The notes beneath the pieces were generated by a model that worked only from the letters and a program-made list of their open reading frames with translations, was not told the DNA's origin and did no database searches. 64,000 nucleotides of DNA from Lachnospiraceae bacterium. GTDB lineage: Bacteria; Bacillota; Clostridia; Lachnospirales; Lachnospiraceae. How positions within the stretch are numbered: the stretch's first letter is position 1; each line of letters starts with the position of its first letter. The stretch spans positions 24,716 through 88,715 of the forward strand of contig JAJQCQ010000096.1 of NCBI GenBank assembly GCA_021202635.1, in the 5' to 3' direction. Position numbers and translations under genes: made by a program. This document shows positions 54,506-62,694 of the stretch, piece by piece.

Positions 54506-56050
54506 ATGCCGAACTGGTTAAAAGATGCAGTATTTTACGAGATTTATCCGCAGTCATTTTATGACACGAACGGAGACGGAATCGGAGATTTCAACGGAAT
54601 TATTGAAAAACTGGATTACATAAAAAGCCTGGGCTGCAATGCCCTGTGGATCAATCCCTGCTTTGACTCGCTTTTCCACGATGCGGGTTATGATGTGCGG
54701 GATTATAAAAAGGTCGCGCCCCGATATGGGACGAACAGTGACCTTTACCGCCTCTTCGGCGAGGCGCACAGGAAGGGCATCCATGTCCTGCTGGATCTCG
54801 TGCCGGGACACACCTCAGAGGAGCATCCATGGTTTCTGGAAAGTCAGAAAGCAGAGAAAAATGAGTATTCGAACCGCTATATCTGGACGAACGCGGCCTT
54901 TCAGCCGGCAAAAGGCTTTCTTTATATCGGCGGTGAGACAGAGCGGGACGGCGTGTACGTGCTGAACTTTTTTAAATGTCAGCCCGCACTCAACTACGGC
55001 TTTCTAAACCCCGAGGAGGATTGGCAGCTGTCGATGGATCATCCGGACTGCATTGCTACGCGCGAGGCGATGAAGGACGTCATGCGTTTCTGGCTTGATC
55101 ATGGCTGTGACGGATTCCGCGTAGACATGGCGGCTTCTCTTGTGAAAAATGATGACGAGAAAAAATCCGGTACCAGCGCGGTCTGGAAAAATGTGCGGGA
55201 AATGCTCGATGCGGAGTATCCGGAGGCTGCGATGATCTCTGAGTGGAACGAGCCGGAGATGGCGATCAATCAGGGCGGATTCCATATGGATTTCTACCTC
55301 AACTGGAGCGGAAACGGTTACAGCTCTCTTCTGCGGGATTATGAGAGGGGAGAAGACCACAGCTTTTTCAAAAAGGACGGTTCCGGCGATATACGGCGTT
55401 TTCTGGATGAATATCTGCCGCGCTACGAAGCGACCCGGGAGAATGGCTATTACTGCCTGATCACCTGCAACCATGACACAAAACGTCCGAAGTACAATCT
55501 GGACGACTCTGAATTGAAAATCGCGTATGCGTTTCTTTTTACCATGCCAGGCGTTCCGTTCCTTTATTACGGCGACGAGATCGGGATGCGCTATCTGGAG
55601 CTTAAGACGAAAGAGGGCGGCTATGGCCGTACCGGTTCCCGCACTCCGATGCAGTGGACCGATGGGAAAAATGCCGGATTTTCCACCTGCCCGGCGGACG
55701 CGCTTTACCTGCCGGTTGACACAGCCGATGGAGCGCCCAGTGTAGCTGCACAGGAGGTGGATGGGAATTCACTGCTTTCCACAGTAAAAGACTTGCTTCG
55801 TCTTCGTCATGAGGAAGAAGATCTGCAGGCGGATGGGGATTTTGAAGTGGTTTACGCGGAAAGCGGAAAGCTGCCATTTGTGTACCGCCGAGGCAGTCTG
55901 CTGCTGGCGTTAAACCCATCCACAGAGCGTGTGAGCGCACCAGTCGGTGAGGCAGATGCGGGGAAAAAGGTGCTCTATGCGATCGGAACCGGTGAAGTGA
56001 AGGAGCAGGAGATCATACTTGCGCCACAGTCGTTTGTAGTGTTGAAATAA
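54506..56050 (+). CDS. GH13 alpha-amylase-family glycosidase, copy 2
   Basis: This 514-residue enzyme is a close paralog of the one at 18099-19643: the first 100 residues differ at only a few places (for example CFDSLFHDAG against CYDSPFKDAG). The three catalytic motifs are kept: GFRVDM, SEWNEP and TCNHDT. Differences cluster at the substrate-side segment NWSGNGYSSLLRDY and at the C-terminal domain. I chose the ATG at 54506 (GGAGGATGGGAAG upstream). The divergent AraC regulator probably controls it, whereas copy 1 belongs to a YesMN-controlled locus, so the two copies may respond to different sugars. Confidence 0.92.
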   Translation: MPNWLKDAVFYEIYPQSFYDTNGDGIGDFNGIIEKLDYIKSLGCNALWINPCFDSLFHDAGYDVRDYKKVAPRYGTNSDLYRLFGEAHRKGIHVLLDLVPGHTSEEHPWFLESQKAEKNEYSNRYIWTNAAFQPAKGFLYIGGETERDGVYVLNFFKCQPALNYGFLNPEEDWQLSMDHPDCIATREAMKDVMRFWLDHGCDGFRVDMAASLVKNDDEKKSGTSAVWKNVREMLDAEYPEAAMISEWNEPEMAINQGGFHMDFYLNWSGNGYSSLLRDYERGEDHSFFKKDGSGDIRRFLDEYLPRYEATRENGYYCLITCNHDTKRPKYNLDDSELKIAYAFLFTMPGVPFLYYGDEIGMRYLELKTKEGGYGRTGSRTPMQWTDGKNAGFSTCPADALYLPVDTADGAPSVAAQEVDGNSLLSTVKDLLRLRHEEEDLQADGDFEVVYAESGKLPFVYRRGSLLLALNPSTERVSAPVGEADAGKKVLYAIGTGEVKEQEIILAPQSFVVLK

Positions 56051-56069
56051 GAAGAAATTAAAAATGAAA

Positions 56070-56098
56070 TTGACTTTTTGCAAGATAGGGTATATGAT
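56070..56098 (+). promoter_or_regulatory. Promoter of the antitoxin-like small RNA
   Basis: TTGACT (56070-56075) and TATGAT (56093-56098) are exactly 17 bases apart, 20 bases after the GH13 stop. Transcription would start near 56105. Confidence 0.7.
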
Positions 56099-56104
56099 AT
56101 TTGT

Positions 56105-56182
56105 AGCTAAGGAATGCGGTGATTCCATATGGCGCAAAAAAACGAACAGCCCGGAGGGTGCCGTCCTCTGGGCTGTTCTTGC
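56105..56182 (+). ncRNA. Candidate antitoxin small RNA (par/RNA II-like)
   Basis: A transcript of about 75-80 bases is predicted from the promoter at 56070-56098 to the terminator stem at 56145-56177. It carries GCGGTGATTCCATATGGCG (56116-56134), a copy of the sequence around the convergent toxin gene's start codon (GCGGTGATT at 56290-56298 and CCATATGGCG at 56306-56315). Being transcribed from the + strand, this RNA is complementary to the minus-strand toxin mRNA there, and it also overlaps that mRNA through the shared terminator. This is the arrangement known for the pAD1 par RNAs. Confidence 0.65.
56145..56177. terminator. Shared bidirectional terminator of the two convergent RNAs
   Basis: AACAGCCCGGAGG and CCTCTGGGCTGTT form a 13-pair stem with one G-T pair. 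On the minus strand it is followed by seven U residues (56142-56136); on the plus strand the tail is TTCTTGCTCGTT. Confidence 0.8.
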
Positions 56183-56219
56183 TCGTTACGGTGAGCTAAT
56201 CCTTTTAGGCTGTTGCTGT

Positions 56220-56309
56220 CTACTTATTTCTGCCCAGCCATTTGCTTATGTAGTTGCCGATTACACTTGCTCCGACAGAAACAAGAAAAGCGGTGATTAA
56301 ATCCACCAT
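56220..56309 (-). CDS. 29-residue membrane peptide, candidate type I toxin
   Basis: The peptide starts MVDLITAFLVSVGASVIG and ends NYISKWLGRNK, i.e. one hydrophobic helix with a basic C-terminal tail, as in Fst/Ldr-type toxins. A perfect AAGGAGGTGA ribosome site (56316-56326) lies six bases before the ATG. The ribosome-site GGTGA can pair with TCACC inside the coding region, which would slow translation. Promoter TTGAAA (56377-56382) and TATATT (56354-56359) with a 17-base spacer predict an mRNA of about 210 bases. The convergent small RNA can pair over the start codon. Homology to a named family was not tested. Confidence 0.75.
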   Translation of the reverse strand: MVDLITAFLVSVGASVIGNYISKWLGRNK

Positions 56310-56353
56310 ATGGCGTCACCTCCTTCCTGCTGGAATGAGTCGACAGCAACATA

Positions 56354-56382
56354 AATATATCACATAATCACAGACATTTCAA
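56354..56382 (-). promoter_or_regulatory. Promoter of the toxin-like gene
   Basis: On the minus strand TTGAAA (56382-56377) and TATATT (56359-56354) have a 17-base spacer, with TG one base before the -10. The start is near 56347, giving a 38-base leader with a GCTG/CAGC stem. Confidence 0.65.
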
Positions 56383-56465
56383 CCGAAATTAATACTATAA
56401 TATTTAATTGCACAAAAATGATTTATTAATAGATACTTATTGAAAAAAGATTTTTGAATAATATC

Positions 56466-56493
56466 TTGACAACCCATTTTCCTGTGTTAAAAT
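56466..56493 (+). promoter_or_regulatory. pheST promoter
   Basis: TTGACA (56466-56471) and TAAAAT (56488-56493), 16 bases apart, precede the T-box leader. It is back to back with the toxin promoter. Confidence 0.7.
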
Positions 56494-56509
56494 GGATTTT
56501 AGTGAGAAA

Positions 56510-56922
56510 AGCGAAGATGGTGCAAAGTAGTGATCTGACTTCATCCAGAGAGAGGGTGTCATCGGTTGGAAACATCCTTATGTTCAGGCAGGGAGCGAAA
56601 TTCACACCGGAGTTCTGTTTCTGAATTGTTTTTTAGCTGAACATAGGTATTGATTCAGAGCAGCAGGCCACAGACCGCTGTTCTGAGCTATTACGAACAT
56701 AGTAGGAAATGGCGTCAGTGCACGTTACGCATATCGAGTGTCCGTTTTATTGTTTTCAATCTTTATCGCGTGGAGTTTGGCGCGACTTTGGGTATTTTGC
56801 AATTAAAACAATTGTGGAATCCGCATTGTGAAAGGGTGAAAAGCATGAACGGGAAGCAGGGTGGTACCACGGAGTAGATTGGCTTCGTCCCTATTTTGGG
56901 ATGGAGCTTTTTTTACGTTTTA
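56510..56922 (+). ncRNA. T-box leader of pheST
   Basis: The T-box sequence AGGGTGGTACCACG lies at about 56858-56871, preceded by the antiterminator region. A terminator follows: GGCTTCGTCCC pairs with GGGATGGAGCT, then seven T residues (56880-56920). In Stem I, GCGAAATTCACACC near 56596 contains TTC (56601-56603) followed by A, which fits a Phe specifier codon. Uncharged tRNA-Phe should stabilise the antiterminator and allow pheS-pheT expression. The leader is unusually long, about 400 bases, partly because a dispersed palindrome (56655-56686) is inserted between Stem I and the antiterminator. Confidence 0.92.
56655..56686. repeat. GCAGCAG-type palindrome inside the pheST T-box leader
   Basis: TCAGAGCAGC and GCTGTTCTGA pair around AGGCCACAGACC. 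The same sequence, inverted, is found at 122-168. Confidence 0.75.
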
Positions 56923-57019
56923 TACGCAAAGCCGGGTAAGAAAGATTTTCGGCCGAAAGCGCATCGGCTTGCGGGGCGCCATCCTGTCTGACAAACTTAC
57001 AGTAGAAAGGAAGAATATT

Positions 57020-58039
57020 ATGAAAGACAGATTACAGTCCATCAAAGAGGACGCGCTTGCACAGATCAGGGAAGCGGATATGCTGGATCGTCTGAATGAC
57101 GTGCGGGTGAATTTCCTGGGCAAAAAAGGCGAGCTGACCGCACTTCTTAAGAGCATGAAGGATGTGGCGCCGGAGGAGCGTCCGGCATTTGGCAAGCTGG
57201 TGAATGAGACACGCGCCCAAATTGAGGAGGCGCTGGATGAGTCGAAGAAAAAGCTGGAGCAGATTGCTCTGGAGGCGTCGCTGAAAGGGGAAGCCATTGA
57301 CGTGACACTTCCGGCGAAACGCAGCCAGGTCGGCCATCGCCATCCGAATACGATCGCGCGGGAAGAAGTGGAGCGCATCTTCGTCGGCATGGGCTACGAG
57401 GTCGTGGAAGGCCCGGAGATTGAGTATGACCTCTATAATTTTGAAAAACTGAATATTCCTGCCAACCATCCGGCAAAGGATGAGCAGGATACCTTCTATA
57501 TTAATAAAGACATTGTACTGCGCACGCAGACCTCCCCGGTGCAGGCGCGCGTGATGGAGCAGGGAAAGCTGCCGATCCGTATGATTTCTCCGGGGCGTGT
57601 ATTCCGTTCTGACGAGGTCGATGCGACCCATTCGCCGTCCTTCCACCAGATCGAGGGACTGGTAGTGGATAAAAATATCACCTTCGCAGATCTGAAGGGA
57701 ACGCTGGAGGTGTTTGCGAAAGAACTGTTCGGCGAAGAAACACGGACAAAATTCCGCCCCCACCATTTCCCATTCACAGAGCCGAGCGCGGAGATGGATG
57801 TTTCCTGCTTCAAATGCGGCGGGAAGGGCTGCCGTTTCTGCAAGGGCAGCGGCTGGATTGAGATTCTGGGCTGCGGCATGGTGCACCCGCACGTATTCGA
57901 AATGTGCGGCATCGACCCGGATGTCTACACCGGCTTCGCCTTCGGTGTCGGCCTGGAGCGCATTGCCCTGCTGAAATATGAGATAGACGACATGCGCCTG
58001 CTGTACGAGAACGATGTGCGGTTTTTGAAACAGTTTTGA
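57020..58039 (+). CDS. pheS: Phenylalanine--tRNA ligase alpha subunit
   Basis: This 339-residue subunit holds the catalytic core of the alpha2beta2 enzyme. The N terminus is a coiled-coil arm that binds tRNA, followed by HRHPNTIAREEVERIFVGMG, RTQTSPVQARVM (motif 2 region), and the late GMVHPHVFEMCGIDPDVYTG and FGVGLERIALLKY (motif 3). It includes the Cys-rich loop CFKCGGKGCRFCKGSGW typical of Firmicutes PheS. The ATG follows GAAAGGAAGAATATT. It is controlled by the T-box leader and followed by pheT. Confidence 0.96.
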   Translation: MKDRLQSIKEDALAQIREADMLDRLNDVRVNFLGKKGELTALLKSMKDVAPEERPAFGKLVNETRAQIEEALDESKKKLEQIALEASLKGEAIDVTLPAKRSQVGHRHPNTIAREEVERIFVGMGYEVVEGPEIEYDLYNFEKLNIPANHPAKDEQDTFYINKDIVLRTQTSPVQARVMEQGKLPIRMISPGRVFRSDEVDATHSPSFHQIEGLVVDKNITFADLKGTLEVFAKELFGEETRTKFRPHHFPFTEPSAEMDVSCFKCGGKGCRFCKGSGWIEILGCGMVHPHVFEMCGIDPDVYTGFAFGVGLERIALLKYEIDDMRLLYENDVRFLKQF

Positions 58040-58045
58040 AAACCA

Positions 58046-58102
58046 GTCCAGAGCAGCAGCAACAAGATAGCAAAGCCCGTGCGGATTTATCCGCTAAGGG
58101 CT
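58046..58102. repeat. Half of the GTCCAGAGCAGCAG element plus GCGGAT hairpin between pheS and pheT
   Basis: GTCCAGAGCAGCAGC (58046-58060) is identical to 23066-23080. The 17 bases CGTGCGGATTTATCCGC (58078-58094) are identical to 23098-23114 and form a stem inside AGCCC...GGGCT. Confidence 0.75.
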
Positions 58103-58121
58103 ATAGAAGGAGATTTTGATT

Positions 58122-60602
58122 ATGAATACAACATTATCGTGGATAAAGGCATATGTCCCGGATCTGGACGTGACCGCGCAGGAGTACACGGATGCGATGA
58201 CGCTCTCCGGGACGAAGGTAGAAGGCTATGTGGCGGCGGACCGCGATCTGGACAAGATCGTGATCGGCCAGATTGAGCAGATTGAGCAGCATCCGGACGC
58301 GGATAAGCTGATTGTCTGCCAGGTGAATGTCGGCGAGAAGACGGTTCAGATCGTGACGGGTGCGCCGAATGTCCATGTGGGTGATAAGATTCCGGTTGTG
58401 TTAGATGGCGGCCGCGTGGCGGGCAATCATGACGGAAAGATGACCGAGGGCGGTATCGAGATCAAAAAGGGCAAGCTTCGCGGGATCGAATCAAATGGTA
58501 TGATGTGCTCGATTGAGGAGCTTGGCTCTACGAGAGAACTGTATCCGGAAGCGCCGGAGTATGGCATTTACATTTTCCCAGAGGATGCGGAAGTGGGTTC
58601 TGACGCGGTCAAGGCGCTTGGCCTGGACGATGTGACGTTTGAATATGAGATTACTTCAAACCGCGTGGACTGCTTCTCCGTGATTGGTATCGCGCGTGAA
58701 GCGGCGGCGACGTTTGGAAAGAAATTCCATCCGCCGGTAGTGACCGAGACTCCGAGCCGTCCGGCAAAAGAAAATGACGAGACGGATAACCGGAAGCAGG
58801 CGTCGGATTACGTGAAGGTGACAGTGCAGGATCCGGATCTTTGCTCTCGCTATACCGCGCGTATTGTGAAAAATATCCGTATTGCGCCATCACCGAAGTG
58901 GATGCAGCGCCGTCTGGCGGCAGCCGGGATTCGTCCGATCAATAACATTGTCGATATTACAAACTATGTCATGGAAGAGTATGGCCAGCCAATGCATGCG
59001 TACGATTATGATACTATTGCCGGCCATGAGATTATCGTGCGCCGCGCGGCGAAGGATGAAAAATTTACAACACTGGATGGGCAGGAGCGCACCATGGATG
59101 AGAACGTCGTGATGATCTGCGACAGCGAGAAATCGGTCGGTATCGGCGGCATCATGGGCGGCGAAAACTCCATGATTACGGATGATGTGAAAACGATGAT
59201 GTTTGAGGCGGCCTGCTTTGACGGCACGAACATCCGTCTTTCTTCGAAGCGGATCGGCCTGCGCACGGATGCGTCTTCGATCTTTGAGAAAGGACTCGAT
59301 CCGAACAACGCGAAAGCGGCGATTGACCGTGCGTGCCAGCTGGTGGAAGAGATGGATGCCGGAGATGTAGTTCCGGGCATGGTAGATATTTATCCGGTGG
59401 TAAAAGAGCCGGTGCGTATTCCATTTGAGCCGGAAAATATCAATGCCCTGCTTGGCACGGATATTTCCGCAGAGCAGATGCTTGCGTATTTTAAGAAAAT
59501 CGACCTTGAATATGACGCGGCAACGAATGAAGTGATTGCGCCGACCTTCCGTCAGGATTTGTTCCGCACAGCCGATCTGGCGGAGGAAGTAGCCCGTTTC
59601 TACGGCTATGACAACATTCCGATGACACTGCCGAGCGGTGAGGCGACGACCGGTAAACGCTCTTTTGAGATGCGTGTGCGTGATGTGGCGCAGGAGGTTG
59701 CGGAATTCTGCGGCTTCTCACAGGGCATGAGTTATTCCTTCGAGAGTCCGAAGGTGTTTGACAAGCTGCTTCTGCCGGAGGATTCTTCGCTTCGCCAGGC
59801 AATTAAAATCACCAACCCTCTGGGGGAGGATTACAGCATCATGCGGACGACGCCTTTAAATGGGATGCTGACATCCCTGGCGTTCAACTACAATCATGGG
59901 AACCGAAACGTGCGTCTGTATGAGCTGGGCAATATTTACCTGCCGAAGGCTCTGCCGCTGACGGAACTGCCGGATGAGCGGATGCAGTTCACGCTTGGAA
60001 TGTATGGCGAGGGCGACTCATCCACGAAGGATGGCGAGGGCAATTTCTTCGTCATGAAGGGCGTGGTAGAGGAGTTCCTGGAAAAGGCAGGACTCAATGG
60101 CAGAGTGACCTACGATCCGGCATCCGAGCGGCCGTATCTGCATCCCTGCCGCCAGGCGGATATTATTTATAATAAGAAGAAACTCGGCTACCTCGGCCAG
60201 ATTCATCCGACGGTGTCCAACGATTCCTACGGCATTGGCGAAAGAGTTTTTGTAGCGGTGCTTGATATGCAGGAGGTTACTTCATTTGCCGGCTTCGACT
60301 ACAAATATACCGGCATTGCGCGCTATCCGGCAGCGACCAGAGACATCAGCATGCTTGTTCCGAAGAAGGTGCTTGCTGGTCAGATCGAGGCAATGATCCT
60401 CCAGCGCGGCGGCAAGATCCTGGAATCCTGCAGTCTGTTCGATGTCTATGAGGGCAAGCAGATTCCGAAGGGATATAAATCTATGGCTTACTCGCTGGCC
60501 TTCCGCGCGAAAGACCGCACGCTTGGCGAGAATGATATCACAGCTGCCATGAAGAAAATCTGGAATGGGCTGGAATCACTGGGGATTGAGATTCGGTCAT
60601 AA
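58122..60602 (+). CDS. pheT: Phenylalanine--tRNA ligase beta subunit
   Basis: This 826-residue subunit has the N-terminal tRNA-binding domain (QIEQIEQHPDADKLIVCQVN), the B3/B4 editing region with ITSNRVDCFSVIGIAREAAA, the B5 domain, and the C-terminal ferredoxin-like anticodon-binding domain (YPAATRDISMLVPKKV; ends LGIEIRS). AAGGAGATTTTGATT precedes the ATG at 58122. It follows pheS by an 82-base gap containing a hairpin repeat, so both should be read from the T-box promoter. Length is normal. Confidence 0.96.
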   Translation: MNTTLSWIKAYVPDLDVTAQEYTDAMTLSGTKVEGYVAADRDLDKIVIGQIEQIEQHPDADKLIVCQVNVGEKTVQIVTGAPNVHVGDKIPVVLDGGRVAGNHDGKMTEGGIEIKKGKLRGIESNGMMCSIEELGSTRELYPEAPEYGIYIFPEDAEVGSDAVKALGLDDVTFEYEITSNRVDCFSVIGIAREAAATFGKKFHPPVVTETPSRPAKENDETDNRKQASDYVKVTVQDPDLCSRYTARIVKNIRIAPSPKWMQRRLAAAGIRPINNIVDITNYVMEEYGQPMHAYDYDTIAGHEIIVRRAAKDEKFTTLDGQERTMDENVVMICDSEKSVGIGGIMGGENSMITDDVKTMMFEAACFDGTNIRLSSKRIGLRTDASSIFEKGLDPNNAKAAIDRACQLVEEMDAGDVVPGMVDIYPVVKEPVRIPFEPENINALLGTDISAEQMLAYFKKIDLEYDAATNEVIAPTFRQDLFRTADLAEEVARFYGYDNIPMTLPSGEATTGKRSFEMRVRDVAQEVAEFCGFSQGMSYSFESPKVFDKLLLPEDSSLRQAIKITNPLGEDYSIMRTTPLNGMLTSLAFNYNHGNRNVRLYELGNIYLPKALPLTELPDERMQFTLGMYGEGDSSTKDGEGNFFVMKGVVEEFLEKAGLNGRVTYDPASERPYLHPCRQADIIYNKKKLGYLGQIHPTVSNDSYGIGERVFVAVLDMQEVTSFAGFDYKYTGIARYPAATRDISMLVPKKVLAGQIEAMILQRGGKILESCSLFDVYEGKQIPKGYKSMAYSLAFRAKDRTLGENDITAAMKKIWNGLESLGIEIRS

Positions 60603-60611
60603 ACACTTTTG

Positions 60612-60664
60612 TAATTATGCAGAACAGCATCGGTCTGTTGTTTTGCTCTGTTACACAATTATGA
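60612..60664. repeat. AGAACAGCA...TGTTGTTTT palindrome after pheT
   Basis: Read on the minus strand, AGAGCAAAACAACAGACCGA with CTGTTCTG resembles the palindromes at 122 and 56655. The outer bases TAATTATG and CACAATTA also pair. A separate stem, AGAAAGCC with GGGCTTTCT (60673-60700), could end pheST transcripts. Confidence 0.6.
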
Positions 60665-60711
60665 AATCATTCAGAAAGCCTTGCGCGAGCAGGGCTTTCT
60701 GTGAAAATAAG

Positions 60712-60772
60712 GTTATTGATCACACCAGCAGTGGTTAAATCATGTGAATTTTGTCATGGTGTGATCTGTAAC
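60712..60772. repeat. GTTAC...GTAAC dispersed repeat, full-length copy
   Basis: GTTATTGATCACACC on the left and GGTGTGATCTGTAAC on the right are inverted arms. The interior AGTGGTTAAAT...GTGAATTTTGTCA matches the copies at 31549 and 36653. Confidence 0.85.
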
Positions 60773-60800
60773 GATTGCAACGTTTTATAAGGAGAAAAAG

Positions 60801-61484
60801 ATGAGACTGTATATCATCCGACATGGTCAGACGGAGTGGAATTCTTCCTATCGTTTACAGGGTCGGACGGACATTCCACTGAATGAGAGCGGCCGGGAGC
60901 TGGCGAGAAAAACAGGCGAAGCTCTCGCGCGTCAGGGGATATGCTTCGAACGAATCTACACCAGTCCGCTGATTCGCGCCCGTGAGACGGCAGAATTGGT
61001 GAGCAAAAACAGTATAGGAACAGAATTGGTGACACCTATTCTTGCGGATTGGCATCTTCAGGAAATCAGCTTCGGTGCGATGGAAGGGGAACGCGTGCGA
61101 GACGAGAACGGCGTTCTCAATGTCGAAAATTACATTTGGTTTTTCAACGATCCGGAGCGGTATATTCCCCCGGAGGGCGGAGAAAGCTTTGAAGCGCTGC
61201 TGGAAAGAACAGGTGAATTTCTGGAAATTCTGCGCCAGGAGGCTCTTGGTTTTACGGAAGTAAATTCCTGTGACAATGCTGCGCCTGAAAAGAAGCATTC
61301 AGTGGGGAATGTCCTGATTTCCACCCACGGAGCTGCTTCGCGTGCGCTGCTCGCCAATATCACGCATTGCCCGCTCCGGGATTTCTGGTGCGGCGGAGTG
61401 CCGAAAAACTGTGCGGTCACGATTGCAGATCTGGAAGATGGAGTTTGGAAGATCAGAGAACAGGACCGGCTGTTTTATGCTTAA
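60801..61484 (+). CDS. Histidine phosphatase family protein
   Basis: This 227-residue protein belongs to the phosphoglycerate mutase-like (histidine phosphatase) superfamily. MRLYIIRHGQTEWNSSYRLQ has the RHG catalytic motif with the phospho-accepting His, and ISTHGAASRALLANI carries the second His. Candidates are alpha-ribazole phosphatase (CobC) or a general phosphatase; the context with queA does not decide. A 15-residue insert near residue 165 (NSCDNAAPEKKHSVG) is unlike typical members. AAGGAGAAAAAG precedes the ATG; the repeat at 60712 ends 28 bases before it. Confidence 0.87.
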   Translation: MRLYIIRHGQTEWNSSYRLQGRTDIPLNESGRELARKTGEALARQGICFERIYTSPLIRARETAELVSKNSIGTELVTPILADWHLQEISFGAMEGERVRDENGVLNVENYIWFFNDPERYIPPEGGESFEALLERTGEFLEILRQEALGFTEVNSCDNAAPEKKHSVGNVLISTHGAASRALLANITHCPLRDFWCGGVPKNCAVTIADLEDGVWKIREQDRLFYA

Positions 61485-61551
61485 AACAACAGTCAGATGC
61501 AAACCACTGCTTATGATACATTATTATTATTTTGGAAAGAATGGATGAGGA

Positions 61552-62667
61552 ATGAAAACATCGGATTTCAAATTTGACCTGCCCCAGGAGCTGATCGCGC
61601 AGGATCCCTTAGAGGATCGCTCCGCGTCCCGTCTCCTTGTGCTGGATAAAGATACCGGGGCGATCGAGCATCGCCATTTTTACAATATTACAGAATATCT
61701 GCGTCCGGGTGATTGCCTGGTGCTGAATAATACAAAAGTGATTCCCGCACGGCTTTACGGGAATCGGGTGCTGTCTGATGCGGGAGATTCTGTAGAGTCG
61801 GCGATTGCGCAGCCTTCTGCTGTTGATCAGAAAACTGACGGAAATGGACAGAAGCTGGGCGCTACCATTGAAGTGCTGCTCCTCAAGCGCAAAGCAGACA
61901 ATGTATGGGAAACGTTGGTGCGCCCTGGCAAGAAAGCGCGCCCGGGTACGCGCATTATATTCGGAAATGGGCTTCTGGTTGGCGAGGTGATAGATGTAGT
62001 TGAGGAAGGGAACCGGTTAATTCGCTTTACCTATGAAGGGATCTTTGAGGAAATCCTCGATCAGCTCGGACAGATGCCCCTGCCGCCTTACATTACGCAT
62101 GAACTCAAGGATAAAAACCGCTACCAGACCGTTTATGCAAAATATGACGGTTCCGCGGCGGCGCCAACGGCTGGCCTGCACTTTACGCCGGAGCTTCTGG
62201 AACAGGTGCGTGCGATGGGCGTACGTATTGCGGAGGTGACACTTCACGTAGGTCTTGGCACCTTCCGGCCGGTCAAGGTCGAGGAGGTGACGCAGCACCA
62301 TATGCACTCTGAGTTCTATCAGGTCGATGAGGAAGCCGCGCGTATCATCCGCGAGACCAAAGCAGGAGGTGGACGTGTGATCTGTGTCGGCACCACCAGC
62401 TGCCGGACCATTGAATCCGTCGCGCAGCGTTTCCAGGGAGACATACAGGCATGCAGCGGCTGGACCGATATTTTTATTTATCCGGGTTTCCAGTTCCAGC
62501 TGCTGGATGGACTGATTACAAATTTCCATCTGCCGGAATCCACACTATTGATGCTTGTATCTGCCCTTGCCGGGCGGGAGAACGTTCTCAATGCCTACCG
62601 GATTGCGGTAGAGGAACGGTATCGGTTTTTCAGTTTTGGAGATGCAATGTTGGCTATATCAAAATAA
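61552..62667 (+). CDS. queA: tRNA preQ1(34) S-adenosylmethionine ribosyltransferase-isomerase
   Basis: This 371-residue cytoplasmic enzyme transfers the ribose of S-adenosylmethionine to preQ1 in tRNA, making epoxyqueuosine. [68 protein letters not shown] and [20 protein letters not shown] are family landmarks. After PARLYG there is an insert of about 25-30 residues ([20 protein letters not shown] and onward) before [12 protein letters not shown], a loop that is short in the usual 340-356 residue proteins. The ATG lies in a TGAGGAATGA context downstream of the phosphatase gene. Confidence 0.93.
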   Translation: MKTSDFKFDLPQELIAQDPLEDRSASRLLVLDKDTGAIEHRHFYNITEYLRPGDCLVLNNTKVIPARLYGNRVLSDAGDSVESAIAQPSAVDQKTDGNGQKLGATIEVLLLKRKADNVWETLVRPGKKARPGTRIIFGNGLLVGEVIDVVEEGNRLIRFTYEGIFEEILDQLGQMPLPPYITHELKDKNRYQTVYAKYDGSAAAPTAGLHFTPELLEQVRAMGVRIAEVTLHVGLGTFRPVKVEEVTQHHMHSEFYQVDEEAARIIRETKAGGGRVICVGTTSCRTIESVAQRFQGDIQACSGWTDIFIYPGFQFQLLDGLITNFHLPESTLLMLVSALAGRENVLNAYRIAVEERYRFFSFGDAMLAISK

Positions 62668-62694
62668 AATATGATAATTGCTTTTATTTCTGAT

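Noticed and set aside
56064-56300. Plus-strand 78-codon frame across the toxin-antitoxin region
   Set aside because: It has no ribosome site, runs through the terminator stem and is antisense to the better supported 29-residue peptide.
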